64,000 nucleotides of DNA from Spirosoma endbachense (GTDB lineage: Bacteria; Bacteroidota; Bacteroidia; Cytophagales; Spirosomataceae): the NCBI RefSeq assembly GCF_010233585.1, contig NZ_CP045997.1:7612654-7676653 (forward strand), in the 5' to 3' direction. The translations under genes were made by a program, and so were the position numbers. Shown piece after piece: positions 50,637 through 59,896 of the stretch; position 1 is the first letter of the stretch; each line of letters opens with the position of its first letter. A model generated the notes under the pieces. The model saw nothing but the letters and a program-made list of their open reading frames with translations. It did no database searches and was not told the origin of the DNA.

Positions 50637-51968
50637 ATGAAGCAGTGCCTGGCACATGGAATAATCTGGTTAAGTTGGTTTTTAGTAAGCAACGCAGTTT
50701 ATGCACAGAAGCCAACGTTTTATCAGGATGTCCAACCGTTGATTCACGCTAAATGCGCGGTTTGCCACCGACCGGGTGAGGCTGCTCCGTTTTCGCTGAT
50801 TACCTATGAAGATGTAACGAAACGGGCGAAATTCATCCGGAAAGTGGTGAACTCGGGGTACATGCCCCCCTGGCGGGCCGATGATCATTATGTCGCATTT
50901 GCCAACAAACGCAGCCTGACACCAGAGCAGATCAAAATACTAACCGACTGGATCGATGCAGAACTGCCCAAAGGCAAGGTCAATACCGATGCCGAAAAGG
51001 AATTGCTCAAACGGGCTCAGGCAGGTACGGGCTACAACCGGGTGCCCGATCTGACCTTAAAAATGCCCCAGCCCTTTAAGGTAATCGGCGATGGAGTTGA
51101 GCGGTTTATGGTGTTCAAGATCCCATTCGAACTGGCCGGGGAAGCGAACGTAGAAGCAATTGAGTTTACATCCACAGACAAAAAGAGTATCCATCACGCC
51201 AATTTTGCCATTCACCCGGTCGATGATCCGGGCATCGATTTGAACAATACGGTCGCGCAGGTTAACCTGAATGGCGATGATGCGTCGCGTTATAGGGAGT
51301 GGTTGCCCTACAAAAAACAATTGACCTATTATAGCGGCTGGATTCCCGGAACAACCGTTGAAACGTATCCGGCCGATATGGGCTGGGTGATGCCTAAACG
51401 AGGAGTTGTACTGCTGACTGTTCATTTTGGCCCAGCTGCTAAAGACATCGAGAATGTAAGTGGCGTCAATTTTTTCTTTACAAAAAAGCCCATCCGACGA
51501 ACTGTGAAAGTGATCAGCTTAGGGTCTGGGGGGATTGGTGAGAAAGAAATTACACCTCCGCTGCTGGTATTTGGTGGCGATAGCCTGACAACCCGACTGC
51601 GAATCGCCTATCGAAATCAACCCATCACGCTGTTATATGCCTGGCCCCATATGCACCAGATTGGCAAACGATTCACCGCTTTCGCTACCCTGCCCGGTGC
51701 CGATACGCTGCGGCTGGTACGCATTCCGGACTGGGACTTTCGCTGGCAGGAAGTATATCGCTATCAGAAGCCAGTCATTCTGCCGACAGGGGCGGTAATT
51801 AACGTGATTGGAACGTATGATAACACCGAAGGAAACCTCCAGAATCCGAACAAACCGCCTAAGCTGATCACCTCAGATGGTCAGATGCGTAGCGATCAGG
51901 AAATGCTGACACTGCTGCTGCTGTACGTAGCTTACGAACCGGGCGACGAAAACCTTCGGCTTAACTGA
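50637..51968 (+). CDS. Cytochrome c fused to a copper type II (PHM-like) monooxygenase-like protein
   Basis: A 443-residue exported protein from ATG 50637, the first codon after the terminator. Signal peptide 1 to about 23 (HGIIWLSWFLVSNAVYA). A small cytochrome c domain follows, with heme motif C40-A-V-C43-H44 in AKCAVCHRPGEAAPFSLITY and the possible axial Met in GYMPPWRAD. Residues about 150-440 resemble the two domains of copper monooxygenases of the peptidylglycine-hydroxylase fold: His186-His187 in SIHHANFAIHP could bind one copper, H338-M-H340 in WPHMHQIGKRF and M423 in QEMLTLLLLYV the other, and GTYDNTEGNLQNPNKPP is the typical loop. The substrate is unknown. It is 6 bases ahead of the FG-GAP gene. 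Confidence 0.85.
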   Translation: MKQCLAHGIIWLSWFLVSNAVYAQKPTFYQDVQPLIHAKCAVCHRPGEAAPFSLITYEDVTKRAKFIRKVVNSGYMPPWRADDHYVAFANKRSLTPEQIKILTDWIDAELPKGKVNTDAEKELLKRAQAGTGYNRVPDLTLKMPQPFKVIGDGVERFMVFKIPFELAGEANVEAIEFTSTDKKSIHHANFAIHPVDDPGIDLNNTVAQVNLNGDDASRYREWLPYKKQLTYYSGWIPGTTVETYPADMGWVMPKRGVVLLTVHFGPAAKDIENVSGVNFFFTKKPIRRTVKVISLGSGGIGEKEITPPLLVFGGDSLTTRLRIAYRNQPITLLYAWPHMHQIGKRFTAFATLPGADTLRLVRIPDWDFRWQEVYRYQKPVILPTGAVINVIGTYDNTEGNLQNPNKPPKLITSDGQMRSDQEMLTLLLLYVAYEPGDENLRLN

Positions 51969-51974
51969 CCTGCT

Positions 51975-54900
51975 ATGTGGACTCCTCAATTAGTGCTGGC
52001 GGCTGTCTGTTTAGTGGCCGGATTGCTTTGGCCCGAAACAAGTTCAGATCCGGCCCCGCTCTTTACGGCACTATCGCCCGAACAAACCCATGTGCGGTTC
52101 GTCAATTCCTTGACGGAAACTGATTCACTGAACATTTTTCGGTACGAATATCTCTACAATGGCAATGGTGTTGGTGTCGGCGATTTTAATGATGATGGCC
52201 AGCCCGATTTGTTTTTTTCGGGCAACACCGTTCCGCATAAGTTGTATCTCAATCGGGGGGGCTGGCAGTTCGATGACGTGACCGAGCGGGCGGGCGTTGT
52301 AGGGAATGGAACCTGGGCAACGGGCGTGAGCGTGGCCGACATAAACGGCGATGGCCGATTGGATATTTACGTCTGTCATTCTGGAAAATACCCTGCCGAA
52401 AAGCTGGCCAACGAGCTGTTTATCAATGAAGGCGTTCGCGATGGCGTGCCGCAATTTAAGGACCGGGCCAGAGAGTTTGGACTCGATTTGCCGGGTACGC
52501 AATCGACGCAGGCTGCTTTTTTCGACTACGACCGCGATGGCGATCTGGATGTTTTTCTGCTGAACCACTCCAACCACACCTACAATCCATTTCTGAATAC
52601 CCGCAAAATCAGGGCAACACCCGATATGCGGTTCGGGAACCGATTGCTGCGCAACGATAACCAAAAATTTACCGATGTTACACTGGCAGAGGGCATTATC
52701 AACAATCCACTAAATTTTGGACTTGGCGTGGGTGTCAGCGACCTGAACGCCGACGGCTGGCCCGACCTCTATACCACCAGTGATTACACGGAACAGGATT
52801 GTCTGTATCTAAATCAGCATGATGGTGCTGGCCACCACACGGGCTTCAAAGAATCATTACGAACCGCGATGACGCATACATCCCGGTTTTCGATGGGTTG
52901 CGATCTGGCTGACTTTAACAATGATACGTTACCCGATGTGGTGACACTGGACATGTTGCCGGAGGACAACCACCGCCAGAAAATGCTGAAAGGCCCGGAT
53001 GAATATGACGCCTATCAGATGCTGATTGACAGCGGATACTTCCGGCAGCAGATGCGAAATATGCTTCAACTCAACCGGGGGCTGGAAGACAAAAAGCAAA
53101 TCCGTTTTAGTGAAATAGGGCAGTTGGCCGGTATAGCCGCCACCGATTGGTCGTGGTCGGCCCTGCTGGCCGATCTGGATAATGATGGTTGGAAAGATCT
53201 GTTCGTAACCAACGGGTATCTCCGCGACTTTACGGATCTGGACTTTATGAAATACACCGTCGCTGAAACTAAACTACAGGAAGCGGCAAAGGGAAATCTG
53301 AACTTTCAGACAATTGATCTGTTACGGAAAATGCCCTCGAACCGCCCCACTAACTATGCGTTTCGGAACAACCACGACCTGACTTTCAGCAATCAATCAG
53401 CCGCATGGGGACTGACGATACCGGCGGTGTCGGGTGCTGCGGCTTATGCTGATTTCGATGGAGATGGCGACCTGGATCTGGTCGTCTGTAAGCAAAACGA
53501 ACCGGTAGGTATTTACCGGAACAATGCCGAACGGAACCGGGCCGACGCTCATTTCCTGCAGATTCGCCTGCGGGGGAAGGGAGCCAATACGCAGGCCGTC
53601 GGGGCGAGGGTAGTGCTCGAAACCACCGACGGACGGCAACTACAGGAGGCTTATGCTGTGCGGGGTTACCAGGCATCAGTCGAACCAACGCTGCATTTTG
53701 GTCTGGGAAAGCAAACCAGCATTTCCCGATTGACAGTATACTGGCCTGACGGCACACAGAGCCAGCTCGCCAATCTGCCCGGCGATCAAACCTTCACGAT
53801 ACAACAAAATGAAGGTAGCAGGCAAACCGTCCAGCGAATGCCGGAAGTCGCCTGGTTTAAGCCATTGGCGATGAATCAATTGCTGCCGTATCGGCACCGC
53901 GAAAACGATTTTATCGACTTTAAGGTAGAGGTGCTGATTCCTTATGAACTGTCGCGGCTGGGGCCAGCATTAGCCAAAGCAGATGTAAACGCCGATGGGC
54001 TGGATGATGTTTTTCTGGGCGGTGCCGTCGGGCAACGGGATGAACTATGGATTCAGCAGTCGGATGGTTCGTTTAATCGTGCTGATTCGCAGCCCTGGCT
54101 TGCCGATGCAGCCAGTGAGGATGTAAACGCCCTGTTTTTCGATGCTGACCGCGATGGTGATGCGGATTTATATGCCGTAAGCGGAGGAAATGAATATGAA
54201 GATGGATCGCCGGAATATCAGGATCGTCTTTATGTCAACGATGGAAAAGGGAATTTTACCCGCGCCCCACAGGCACTGCCACAAATGCGAAGCAGCAAAC
54301 TGGCCGTAGCGGCTGCTGACATGGACCAGGATGGCGATCTGGATTTGTTTGTGGGTGGTCGGGGTAAGCCAGGCACCTTTCCATTCCCGTCGGAAAGTTA
54401 TCTGCTGCGTAACGATACACCCTCCGGCGGATCTGCACGTTTTACCGACGTTACTGACCATATAGCCCCGGCTCTACGGCATATCGGTATGGTTCAGGCT
54501 GCTGCCTGGACTGACTTTCGGGGGGATAAATTTCCCGAATTGGTTCTCGCGGGTGACTGGATGCCCATGCATCTGATCGACAATCAGAAAGGGCAATTGA
54601 CTGATATTTCCAGTGGGGCTGGCTTTACGGGCACGGAAGGAATGTGGGCGAGTCTGTTACTGGCCGACATCGATCAGGACGGCGATACTGACATCATAGC
54701 GGGTAATGCTGGCCTGAATAATCTGTTCCGGGCTGACGCCAGGCAACCGATGCAGATCACCACAACCGATATTGACAATGATGGCGTGCAGGACCCAATC
54801 TGGACTTATTATATTCAGGGCAAAGCTTATCCGGTGGCTTCACGCGACGAATTGCTCGATCAGGTAGTGCCTTTGCGGAAAAAATTTACCCGCTACCATC

Positions 54901-55343
54901 AATACGCCGATGCAACCGTCACCGATATTTTAAATCCTTCACAATTAACCCAGGCATCGGTCGTAACGGTTCGGCAACTGGCATCAGGTATTTTTGTAAA
55001 TCAGGGCAATAAAACATTCAGGTTTGAGGCTTTTCCAACAGAAGCTCAACTGTCGCGGGCAAGCGCGCTGCTGATCGACGATCTGGATGAGGATGGAAAA
55101 GCGGATTTGCTGGTGGCCGGAAATTTCTATCCCTATCGCGTACAGCTTGGCCCTTGCTCGGCAAGTTTCGGTTGCTTGTTAAAGGGTAATGGTCAAGGTA
55201 AATTTCAACCTGTGCCTCCCCAAAAAACGGGCATCTGGGCCAGCGGTGATGTGCGACAGGTGGTTAGCCTGCGGTCGGGAGCCGGTCGACGACGATTACT
55301 GTTTACGGTCAATGATGGTTCGTTAATAGGGTTTGAGCGATGA
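51975..55343 (+). CDS. Giant FG-GAP/VCBS repeat protein with ASPIC/UnbV domain
   Basis: A 1122-residue exported protein with an N-terminal hydrophobic signal (TPQLVLAAVCLVAGLLW). It carries about fourteen calcium-loop motifs of the D-x-D/N-x-D-G-x-x-D type, for example VGDFNDDGQPDLFF, ADINGDGRLDIYVC, FDYDRDGDLDVFLL, ADFDGDGDLDLVVC, ADMDQDGDLDLFVG and TDIDNDGVQDPIW. They are spread through two beta-propellers (about 60-500 and 655-1080). Between them is an ASPIC/UnbV domain (GANTQAVGARVVLETTDGRQ, then VRGYQASVEPTLHFGLGKQ, then LTVYWPDGTQSQL). Such proteins bind calcium and act as surface or periplasmic binding scaffolds. Its stop overlaps the next start by 4 bases (ATGA), so it is coupled to the haloperoxidase-like gene. 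Confidence 0.92.
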   Translation: MWTPQLVLAAVCLVAGLLWPETSSDPAPLFTALSPEQTHVRFVNSLTETDSLNIFRYEYLYNGNGVGVGDFNDDGQPDLFFSGNTVPHKLYLNRGGWQFDDVTERAGVVGNGTWATGVSVADINGDGRLDIYVCHSGKYPAEKLANELFINEGVRDGVPQFKDRAREFGLDLPGTQSTQAAFFDYDRDGDLDVFLLNHSNHTYNPFLNTRKIRATPDMRFGNRLLRNDNQKFTDVTLAEGIINNPLNFGLGVGVSDLNADGWPDLYTTSDYTEQDCLYLNQHDGAGHHTGFKESLRTAMTHTSRFSMGCDLADFNNDTLPDVVTLDMLPEDNHRQKMLKGPDEYDAYQMLIDSGYFRQQMRNMLQLNRGLEDKKQIRFSEIGQLAGIAATDWSWSALLADLDNDGWKDLFVTNGYLRDFTDLDFMKYTVAETKLQEAAKGNLNFQTIDLLRKMPSNRPTNYAFRNNHDLTFSNQSAAWGLTIPAVSGAAAYADFDGDGDLDLVVCKQNEPVGIYRNNAERNRADAHFLQIRLRGKGANTQAVGARVVLETTDGRQLQEAYAVRGYQASVEPTLHFGLGKQTSISRLTVYWPDGTQSQLANLPGDQTFTIQQNEGSRQTVQRMPEVAWFKPLAMNQLLPYRHRENDFIDFKVEVLIPYELSRLGPALAKADVNADGLDDVFLGGAVGQRDELWIQQSDGSFNRADSQPWLADAASEDVNALFFDADRDGDADLYAVSGGNEYEDGSPEYQDRLYVNDGKGNFTRAPQALPQMRSSKLAVAAADMDQDGDLDLFVGGRGKPGTFPFPSESYLLRNDTPSGGSARFTDVTDHIAPALRHIGMVQAAAWTDFRGDKFPELVLAGDWMPMHLIDNQKGQLTDISSGAGFTGTEGMWASLLLADIDQDGDTDIIAGNAGLNNLFRADARQPMQITTTDIDNDGVQDPIWTYYIQGKAYPVASRDELLDQVVPLRKKFTRYHQYADATVTDILNPSQLTQASVVTVRQLASGIFVNQGNKTFRFEAFPTEAQLSRASALLIDDLDEDGKADLLVAGNFYPYRVQLGPCSASFGCLLKGNGQGKFQPVPPQKTGIWASGDVRQVVSLRSGAGRRRLLFTVNDGSLIGFER

Positions 55344-56674
55344 AGAAACGACTACTGGTCATCACCGCAGGTTTAATGAGTCTGACAGCGCCCGCTCCGA
55401 ATCGTTCGGCATCGGCAGAGACGCGCTGGCTGCATTCGGCGCACCAACTACTAACGGCCATCATAGTATCGGATGTGTTTTCGCCCCCCGTTGCTGCCCG
55501 GATTTACGCCTATGCGCACATTGCCGCCTACGAAACACTTGTGCCATTTCAGGCTGGACGTTATCGATCCCTGGCCGGACAGATCCCGTCAATGGCAACA
55601 TTGACCACTACGCCACCGGCTGGCTGTAATCCGGCTCTGGCGGCCACCGAAGCGTTTTTGCGCGTTGGACGCACAATGATTTTTTCGGAGAAAACCTTCG
55701 ATCAGGAAACAACGCAACTTTGGGAACAGATCAAAGCAGCGGGCTATTCTGAGGAAACCATTCAAGTGTCGAAAGCATTTGGTGAACAGGCCGCTCAGCA
55801 TATCATTGCCTGGGCTAAGGGCGACAACTACCGGCAAACACGGTCGCTCCGTCGGTATGCCCCCGTAAAGCAGGCTGGCGCATGGGCACCGACGCCCCCC
55901 GGTTACATGACCGCTGTTGAGCCTTATTGGGGCCGCATCCGACCATTCGTGCTCGACTCGGCTGCGCAGTGTCGGACAACCGGACCTCCTCCGTTCAGTA
56001 CAAACGAGAAAAGTCAATTTCGTGAGGCTGCGTGGGAGGTCTACGAAACGGGTAAAAACAGAACGGCCGAACAGCGGCTAATTGCGAGTTATTGGGATTG
56101 TAATCCATTTTTTCTGAACACACAGGGGCATCTGAATTTTGCCAGCAAGAAGCTTTCGCCGGGTGGTCACTGGTTGTCTATTGCCGGACAGGTTGCACGC
56201 CTAACGAAAGCCAATCTGATCACTACGAGCGCAGCTTACACAATGACGGCGATTGCGCTCTTTGATGGGTTTATTAGTTGCTGGCATGAGAAATATCGCT
56301 ACAACGTTATCCGACCCGAAACGTACATCAACGCCCATATTGACGAGAACTGGCGGCCGTTGTTGCAAACACCGCCTTTTCCTGAATATCCCAGCGGCCA
56401 CAGTGTTGTATCGACCGCTTCGGCAGTTGTGCTGTCGGCAGTTTTGGGCAAAAATGTTTCGTTCGTCGATAGCACCGAAATGGCTTATGGCTTACCGTCG
56501 CGTCGGTTCACATCATTTAACCAGGCCGCCGATGAGGCTTCAATCAGTCGTTTGTATGGAGGTATTCATTATCGGGCCGCGCTGCAAAACGGCCAAGTGA
56601 TGGGAAAGGCAATAGGAGAGCTTGTAATCCGACGAATTAACCTGCGTCAGGCAGTTTTAAGTCAGAAACCATGA
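55340..56674 (+). CDS. Vanadium-dependent haloperoxidase / PAP2-superfamily enzyme
   Basis: A 444-residue exported protein with signal peptide (KRLLVITAGLMSLTAPAP). The three-part PAP2/vanadium-haloperoxidase fingerprint is complete: KYRYNVIRPETY (K-x6-R-P), YPSGHSVVST (P-S-G-H), and SRLYGGIHYRAA (S-R-x5-H). The length and the SRxxxxxH-Y-R-A-A form fit vanadium haloperoxidases rather than lipid phosphatases. Such enzymes use vanadate and hydrogen peroxide to oxidise halides; the same site can act as an acid phosphatase. Bacteroidota homologues next to FG-GAP proteins are usually annotated this way without proof. It closes the SusC to haloperoxidase gene row. Confidence 0.9.
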   Translation: MKKRLLVITAGLMSLTAPAPNRSASAETRWLHSAHQLLTAIIVSDVFSPPVAARIYAYAHIAAYETLVPFQAGRYRSLAGQIPSMATLTTTPPAGCNPALAATEAFLRVGRTMIFSEKTFDQETTQLWEQIKAAGYSEETIQVSKAFGEQAAQHIIAWAKGDNYRQTRSLRRYAPVKQAGAWAPTPPGYMTAVEPYWGRIRPFVLDSAAQCRTTGPPPFSTNEKSQFREAAWEVYETGKNRTAEQRLIASYWDCNPFFLNTQGHLNFASKKLSPGGHWLSIAGQVARLTKANLITTSAAYTMTAIALFDGFISCWHEKYRYNVIRPETYINAHIDENWRPLLQTPPFPEYPSGHSVVSTASAVVLSAVLGKNVSFVDSTEMAYGLPSRRFTSFNQAADEASISRLYGGIHYRAALQNGQVMGKAIGELVIRRINLRQAVLSQKP

Positions 56675-56702
56675 TGATTTCTCGCGGGTGTTCAGTACCC
56701 GT

Positions 56703-57593
56703 TCAGTGTTTCTTTACTTCATATTGCCGCCCGTAAATGTAACGTAGCGCAAGCCCCAGGCCCCAGCCAGAACCATTCGACGTAATGGTGGCCTGCTGTT
56801 GCGAACCATTGTTAACCGTATAGAGCAAGTCAGATTTAAGCGCGTCGCCCAGTCCCCAATATTTGCGGGCATAAAATCCTAACTCGAACCGAGTGGATAA
56901 TCGGGTGGCATAGTCAATTCCCAGTTCGGCAATCCCCGTAACACTGTTAAAAATAGTCGTTGTATTGTTGAGTCTAAGCGTATCGATGCGATTTCTGCCA
57001 CGCCGACTATAGCCAATCAGTTGAAAATCGCCCGTTTGTCCGCTTCCGTTAGGGATAAGCCACGCGCCCCCGGTGAGCCAGAAACCAGTGCCGTTTGCTG
57101 ACCCTTTACCCGATCCAATGCGTCGTTTTATTCGTAGAGGAATGCCATAGCCGTTGTTCAGGTAATTAAATTCAAGCGGATCTGCATTGTTGGCAATCGT
57201 AATATTGAGGTGAATAGGCGACCGGGTGTAGCCCGTTTCAATAGTCCATGAATTATGGTATGTATAGCCCAGTAGAACACTCCAGGTAGCTTTTGTCAGG
57301 GTAGCGCTGCTCACCAGCCCGTCGAGCGAATTGCTCAGGATGCTGCCATCGTTTCGAAATCCACCTTCGACCCCTATATACCAGGTTTGTATTTCGTTGA
57401 GCTGATCCAGTAGCTCTCGTCGGTTATCGGCCCGCTTCGATTGCCGGGTTTTTAGATTATCGTCGGGATCTGCCAGAATCACCCGCCGACGAACAGGAGG
57501 AGGAGCATAATAATTTGTATCGATCACGACCTCCTGAGCTTGTGCCGATAGTGACAAACCGACCAGAAAGGCAAGAAGCGAGATATTTTTCAT
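56703..57593 (-). CDS. Outer-membrane beta-barrel protein of unknown function
   Basis: A 296-residue protein from ATG 57593; the frame can be extended to 57653, but the signal peptide MKNISLLAFLVGLSLSAQAQ begins here. After a charged, Arg-rich linker (PPPVRRRVILADPDDNLKTR, then QSKRADNRRELLDQLNEIQ), the rest alternates like an 8-12-stranded barrel: WYIGVEGGFRNDGSILSNSL, then WSVLLGYTYHNSWTIETGYT, then FWLTGGAWLIP, ending WGLGLALRYIYGRQYEVKKH. No named family is recognised; it belongs to the broad outer-membrane beta-barrel group. It is convergent with the haloperoxidase gene, only 28 bases away, so it is a separate transcription unit. Confidence 0.78.
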   Translation of the reverse strand: MKNISLLAFLVGLSLSAQAQEVVIDTNYYAPPPVRRRVILADPDDNLKTRQSKRADNRRELLDQLNEIQTWYIGVEGGFRNDGSILSNSLDGLVSSATLTKATWSVLLGYTYHNSWTIETGYTRSPIHLNITIANNADPLEFNYLNNGYGIPLRIKRRIGSGKGSANGTGFWLTGGAWLIPNGSGQTGDFQLIGYSRRGRNRIDTLRLNNTTTIFNSVTGIAELGIDYATRLSTRFELGFYARKYWGLGDALKSDLLYTVNNGSQQQATITSNGSGWGLGLALRYIYGRQYEVKKH

Positions 57594-57708
57594 GGTATAG
57601 TGCCTGACCAAATAGACTCGTGTTTCTATAGTGATTACGCACATTTCCCTCACTACGTTGCTTGCCGGTGAAATTCCCCGAAAGAGCGCAGTTAGAATGA
57701 CTGATGAA

Positions 57709-58392
57709 CTACGATTGATTGTATAATTTCAGGATGGGTTCACTGATTGTTCGGCCGGTATCCGATAAAACAAACGCAATTGTTTGGCTGATTGCCTCTG
57801 GAGTTACCCATTTGGTCGGATCGGCATCGGGCATCGCCTGTCGATTTATTGGTGTATCGATGGTGCTGGGCACAATGACTGTTGCCGAAATATGTTTTCC
57901 TTTTCCCTGTGCATTGACCAGATTCGCCAGTTCAAAAATCAGCGATTTGCTGAGGGCATAGGCAAACAGGTTTTTGCCAGCCTCGGGCACCAGGGCAGGA
58001 CGGGCTCCAATGAAAACAAACTGACCATTTCCGTGGGCTTCGAACCGGGCCATTAGGGGCTTAACGAGGTTGAACGCAGTTAAAAAATTAATCCGATACA
58101 TCTTGTCCAGGGCTGACAGGTCAGTTTCCCCGATGCTGCCAGCCATAAATCCACCGACCAGCAACGCGGCCGCGTGAATGGGCTTATCAGCAATTCTGGC
58201 TAGAAAATCGGCTATTTTGTCCTCATCCAGCAGGTCGACAACATAACTTTCTACATTGGGCAGATGATTAAATAGTCCCGGTTCTTTCGCTGAGCCAAGT
58301 GTGGCTATAATGTGGTAGCCGTCGTTATGTAATTCTTCTACGAGGCTGATGCCCAGATTTCCGGAAGCACCGGTTACAAGTACAGATTTCAT
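57709..58392 (-). CDS. Short-chain dehydrogenase/reductase family protein
   Basis: A 227-residue cytoplasmic protein from ATG 58392; the frame can be extended to 58467, but the Rossmann fold starts here with MKSVLVTGASGNLGISLVEE (T-G-A-S-G-N-L-G cofactor loop). The acidic end of strand 3 is SYVVDLLDEDKIADFL. NAAA is replaced by IHAAALLVGGF. The catalytic Tyr-x3-Lys is kept in LFAYALSKSLIFELANL. The expected catalytic Ser is not obvious: the strand reads GQFVFIGARPALV. ISATVIVPSTIDTPINR follows as the cofactor-closing loop. The substrate is unknown. It is the upstream minus-strand neighbour of the beta-barrel gene at 57593. Confidence 0.88.
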   Translation of the reverse strand: MKSVLVTGASGNLGISLVEELHNDGYHIIATLGSAKEPGLFNHLPNVESYVVDLLDEDKIADFLARIADKPIHAAALLVGGFMAGSIGETDLSALDKMYRINFLTAFNLVKPLMARFEAHGNGQFVFIGARPALVPEAGKNLFAYALSKSLIFELANLVNAQGKGKHISATVIVPSTIDTPINRQAMPDADPTKWVTPEAISQTIAFVLSDTGRTISEPILKLYNQS

Positions 58393-58764
58393 GTCTTCAC
58401 AATTATCAGTTAAACCAACGTGAATTGGCCTTTGTCGAGGAAAGTAGTGTTGTTGGCAAGCTACCAATTTTTGATCAATCTGCCGTAGTGAAATCAGGTG
58501 GCAGATTCCACTAAAAATGGCTGAAATAATTCGGTGGAGTGCTGGTAGTAATGTTGCACCCAGAAACTCGATGATACTGTCTAGATTTATAACTACCTTT
58601 CATCTCTTATTGCATTTGGCTGTATAACAGTAGATTGCATGAAAGGATGACTGATTTTTCAGGACAGATCTATGGATAAAAGCCAGGCAATGCCGTGAAA
58701 GTAGGAATCACCCGTAGGATTTTTAGACGAAGGGCGTCTAATGCCTAAAAGCCATTCGCCCCGT
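58393..58764. other. Divergent intergenic region with a hairpin at the peroxidase start
   Basis: These 372 bases carry no credible gene. TTAGACG at 58723-58729 and CGTCTAA at 58735-58741 form a short hairpin that covers the upstream candidate ATG (58741) of the peroxidase gene, which is one reason to prefer the ATG at 58765. No other structure was seen. Confidence 0.45.
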
Positions 58765-59799
58765 ATGAAAAAACACCTGTTGTTACTTGCCACTCTGTCC
58801 TTATTCCTACAACATTGTAAGTCGACCGAAGAAGCCCCAAACCCGGTCGAAACGGCCAGTCCGAGAGTACCCGAAACGGCTGACAACTACCTGACTACCT
58901 TACCGGCCCATATTCAGACGGCGCTGGCAGGCACTGACAATACCCCGACCAATAACCTCCTGACCAACGATGGAGCAGCGTTGGGGCGGGTGCTTTTTTA
59001 CGATAAAAACTTATCGCTCAATCGAACGGTCAGTTGCGGGAGTTGCCATAAACAGGCTGCTTCGTTCGACGATGAGGTCGCGCTGAGTAAAGGCTTCAAC
59101 AATGCCCTTACCACCCGCAATTCGATGTCGCTCCTCAATGTGCGGTTCTATAGATCAGGTAAAATGTTCTGGGATGAGCGGGCTGCTACCCTTGAAAAAC
59201 AGGCTTTACAACCCATTCAGAATCCTTTGGAAATGGGACTTACCCTCGCTGAACTCGAAAATCGGGTAAAATCCCTGAGTTATTATCCTGCGCTATTTCA
59301 GAAGGCATTTGGCAGTACGACGGTCGATTCAATAAAAATCGCGAAAGCACTGGCCCAGTTTGAACGATCCCTTGTAACGTATCGATCCAAATACGACCGA
59401 GTGAAACAGGGTCTGGAGACCTTTACCGCTGCCGAAGCGCGTGGAGAACAGGTTTTTCTGGCAACACCGGGCGGGGGTGGAGCTATTTCCTGTGGCGGTT
59501 GCCACACGCCACCCATGTTTATTACATCGGCGCCGGCCGGGCCATTTGCTTTTCCACTCGAAGCGGGTATCAACGGACAAAATCGATTTAAAAGTGGATC
59601 GCTACGGAATGTCGGCACCCGTAAATTTTTGTTTCATCAGGGCACTATCCCCGATGTAAATTCGCTGTTCAATGGCCAACGTCCGGTGCCCGCTCATAAT
59701 ATACCTGCGCCAGATGTGGCCAATATGATCGCCTTTCTGAATACCCTCACCGACGAGTCGATAACCCAGGACCCTAAATTCTCAGATCCGTTTAACTAG
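58765..59799 (+). CDS. Di-heme cytochrome c peroxidase (MauG/CcpA family) lipoprotein
   Basis: A 344-residue periplasmic protein from ATG 58765. The signal MKKHLLLLATLSLFLQHC has a lipobox-like end with Cys18. Two c-type heme motifs are present: C91-G-S-C94-H95 in VSCGSCHKQAASFDDEVALS and C243-G-G-C246-H247 in ISCGGCHTPPMF. Other family signs are LGRVLFYDKNLSLNRTVSC, RNSMSLLNVRFYRSGKMFWD, ERAATLEKQALQPIQNPLEM, GSLRNVGTRKFLFHQGTI and ANMIAFLNTLTDESI. The family reduces hydrogen peroxide with electrons from small cytochromes or modifies proteins. It lies on the plus strand before the acidic protein gene, separated by 97 bases. Confidence 0.93.
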   Translation: MKKHLLLLATLSLFLQHCKSTEEAPNPVETASPRVPETADNYLTTLPAHIQTALAGTDNTPTNNLLTNDGAALGRVLFYDKNLSLNRTVSCGSCHKQAASFDDEVALSKGFNNALTTRNSMSLLNVRFYRSGKMFWDERAATLEKQALQPIQNPLEMGLTLAELENRVKSLSYYPALFQKAFGSTTVDSIKIAKALAQFERSLVTYRSKYDRVKQGLETFTAAEARGEQVFLATPGGGGAISCGGCHTPPMFITSAPAGPFAFPLEAGINGQNRFKSGSLRNVGTRKFLFHQGTIPDVNSLFNGQRPVPAHNIPAPDVANMIAFLNTLTDESITQDPKFSDPFN

Positions 59800-59884
59800 A
59801 CCGTTTGGAGCCGGACGCTAGGAAAACGGCTAATGAACGCTACATCAGAGATATAACCGAATATGGTTTCTTGTTAAGAAATAG

Positions 59885-59892
59885 TAGTTTTG
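59885..59892 (+). promoter_or_regulatory. -7 promoter element ahead of the acidic protein
   Basis: TAGTTTTG matches TAnnTTTG exactly and ends 4 bases before the ATG at 59897. No convincing -33 element was seen at the usual spacing. The leader would be extremely short. Confidence 0.35.
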
Positions 59893-59896
59893 CCCC

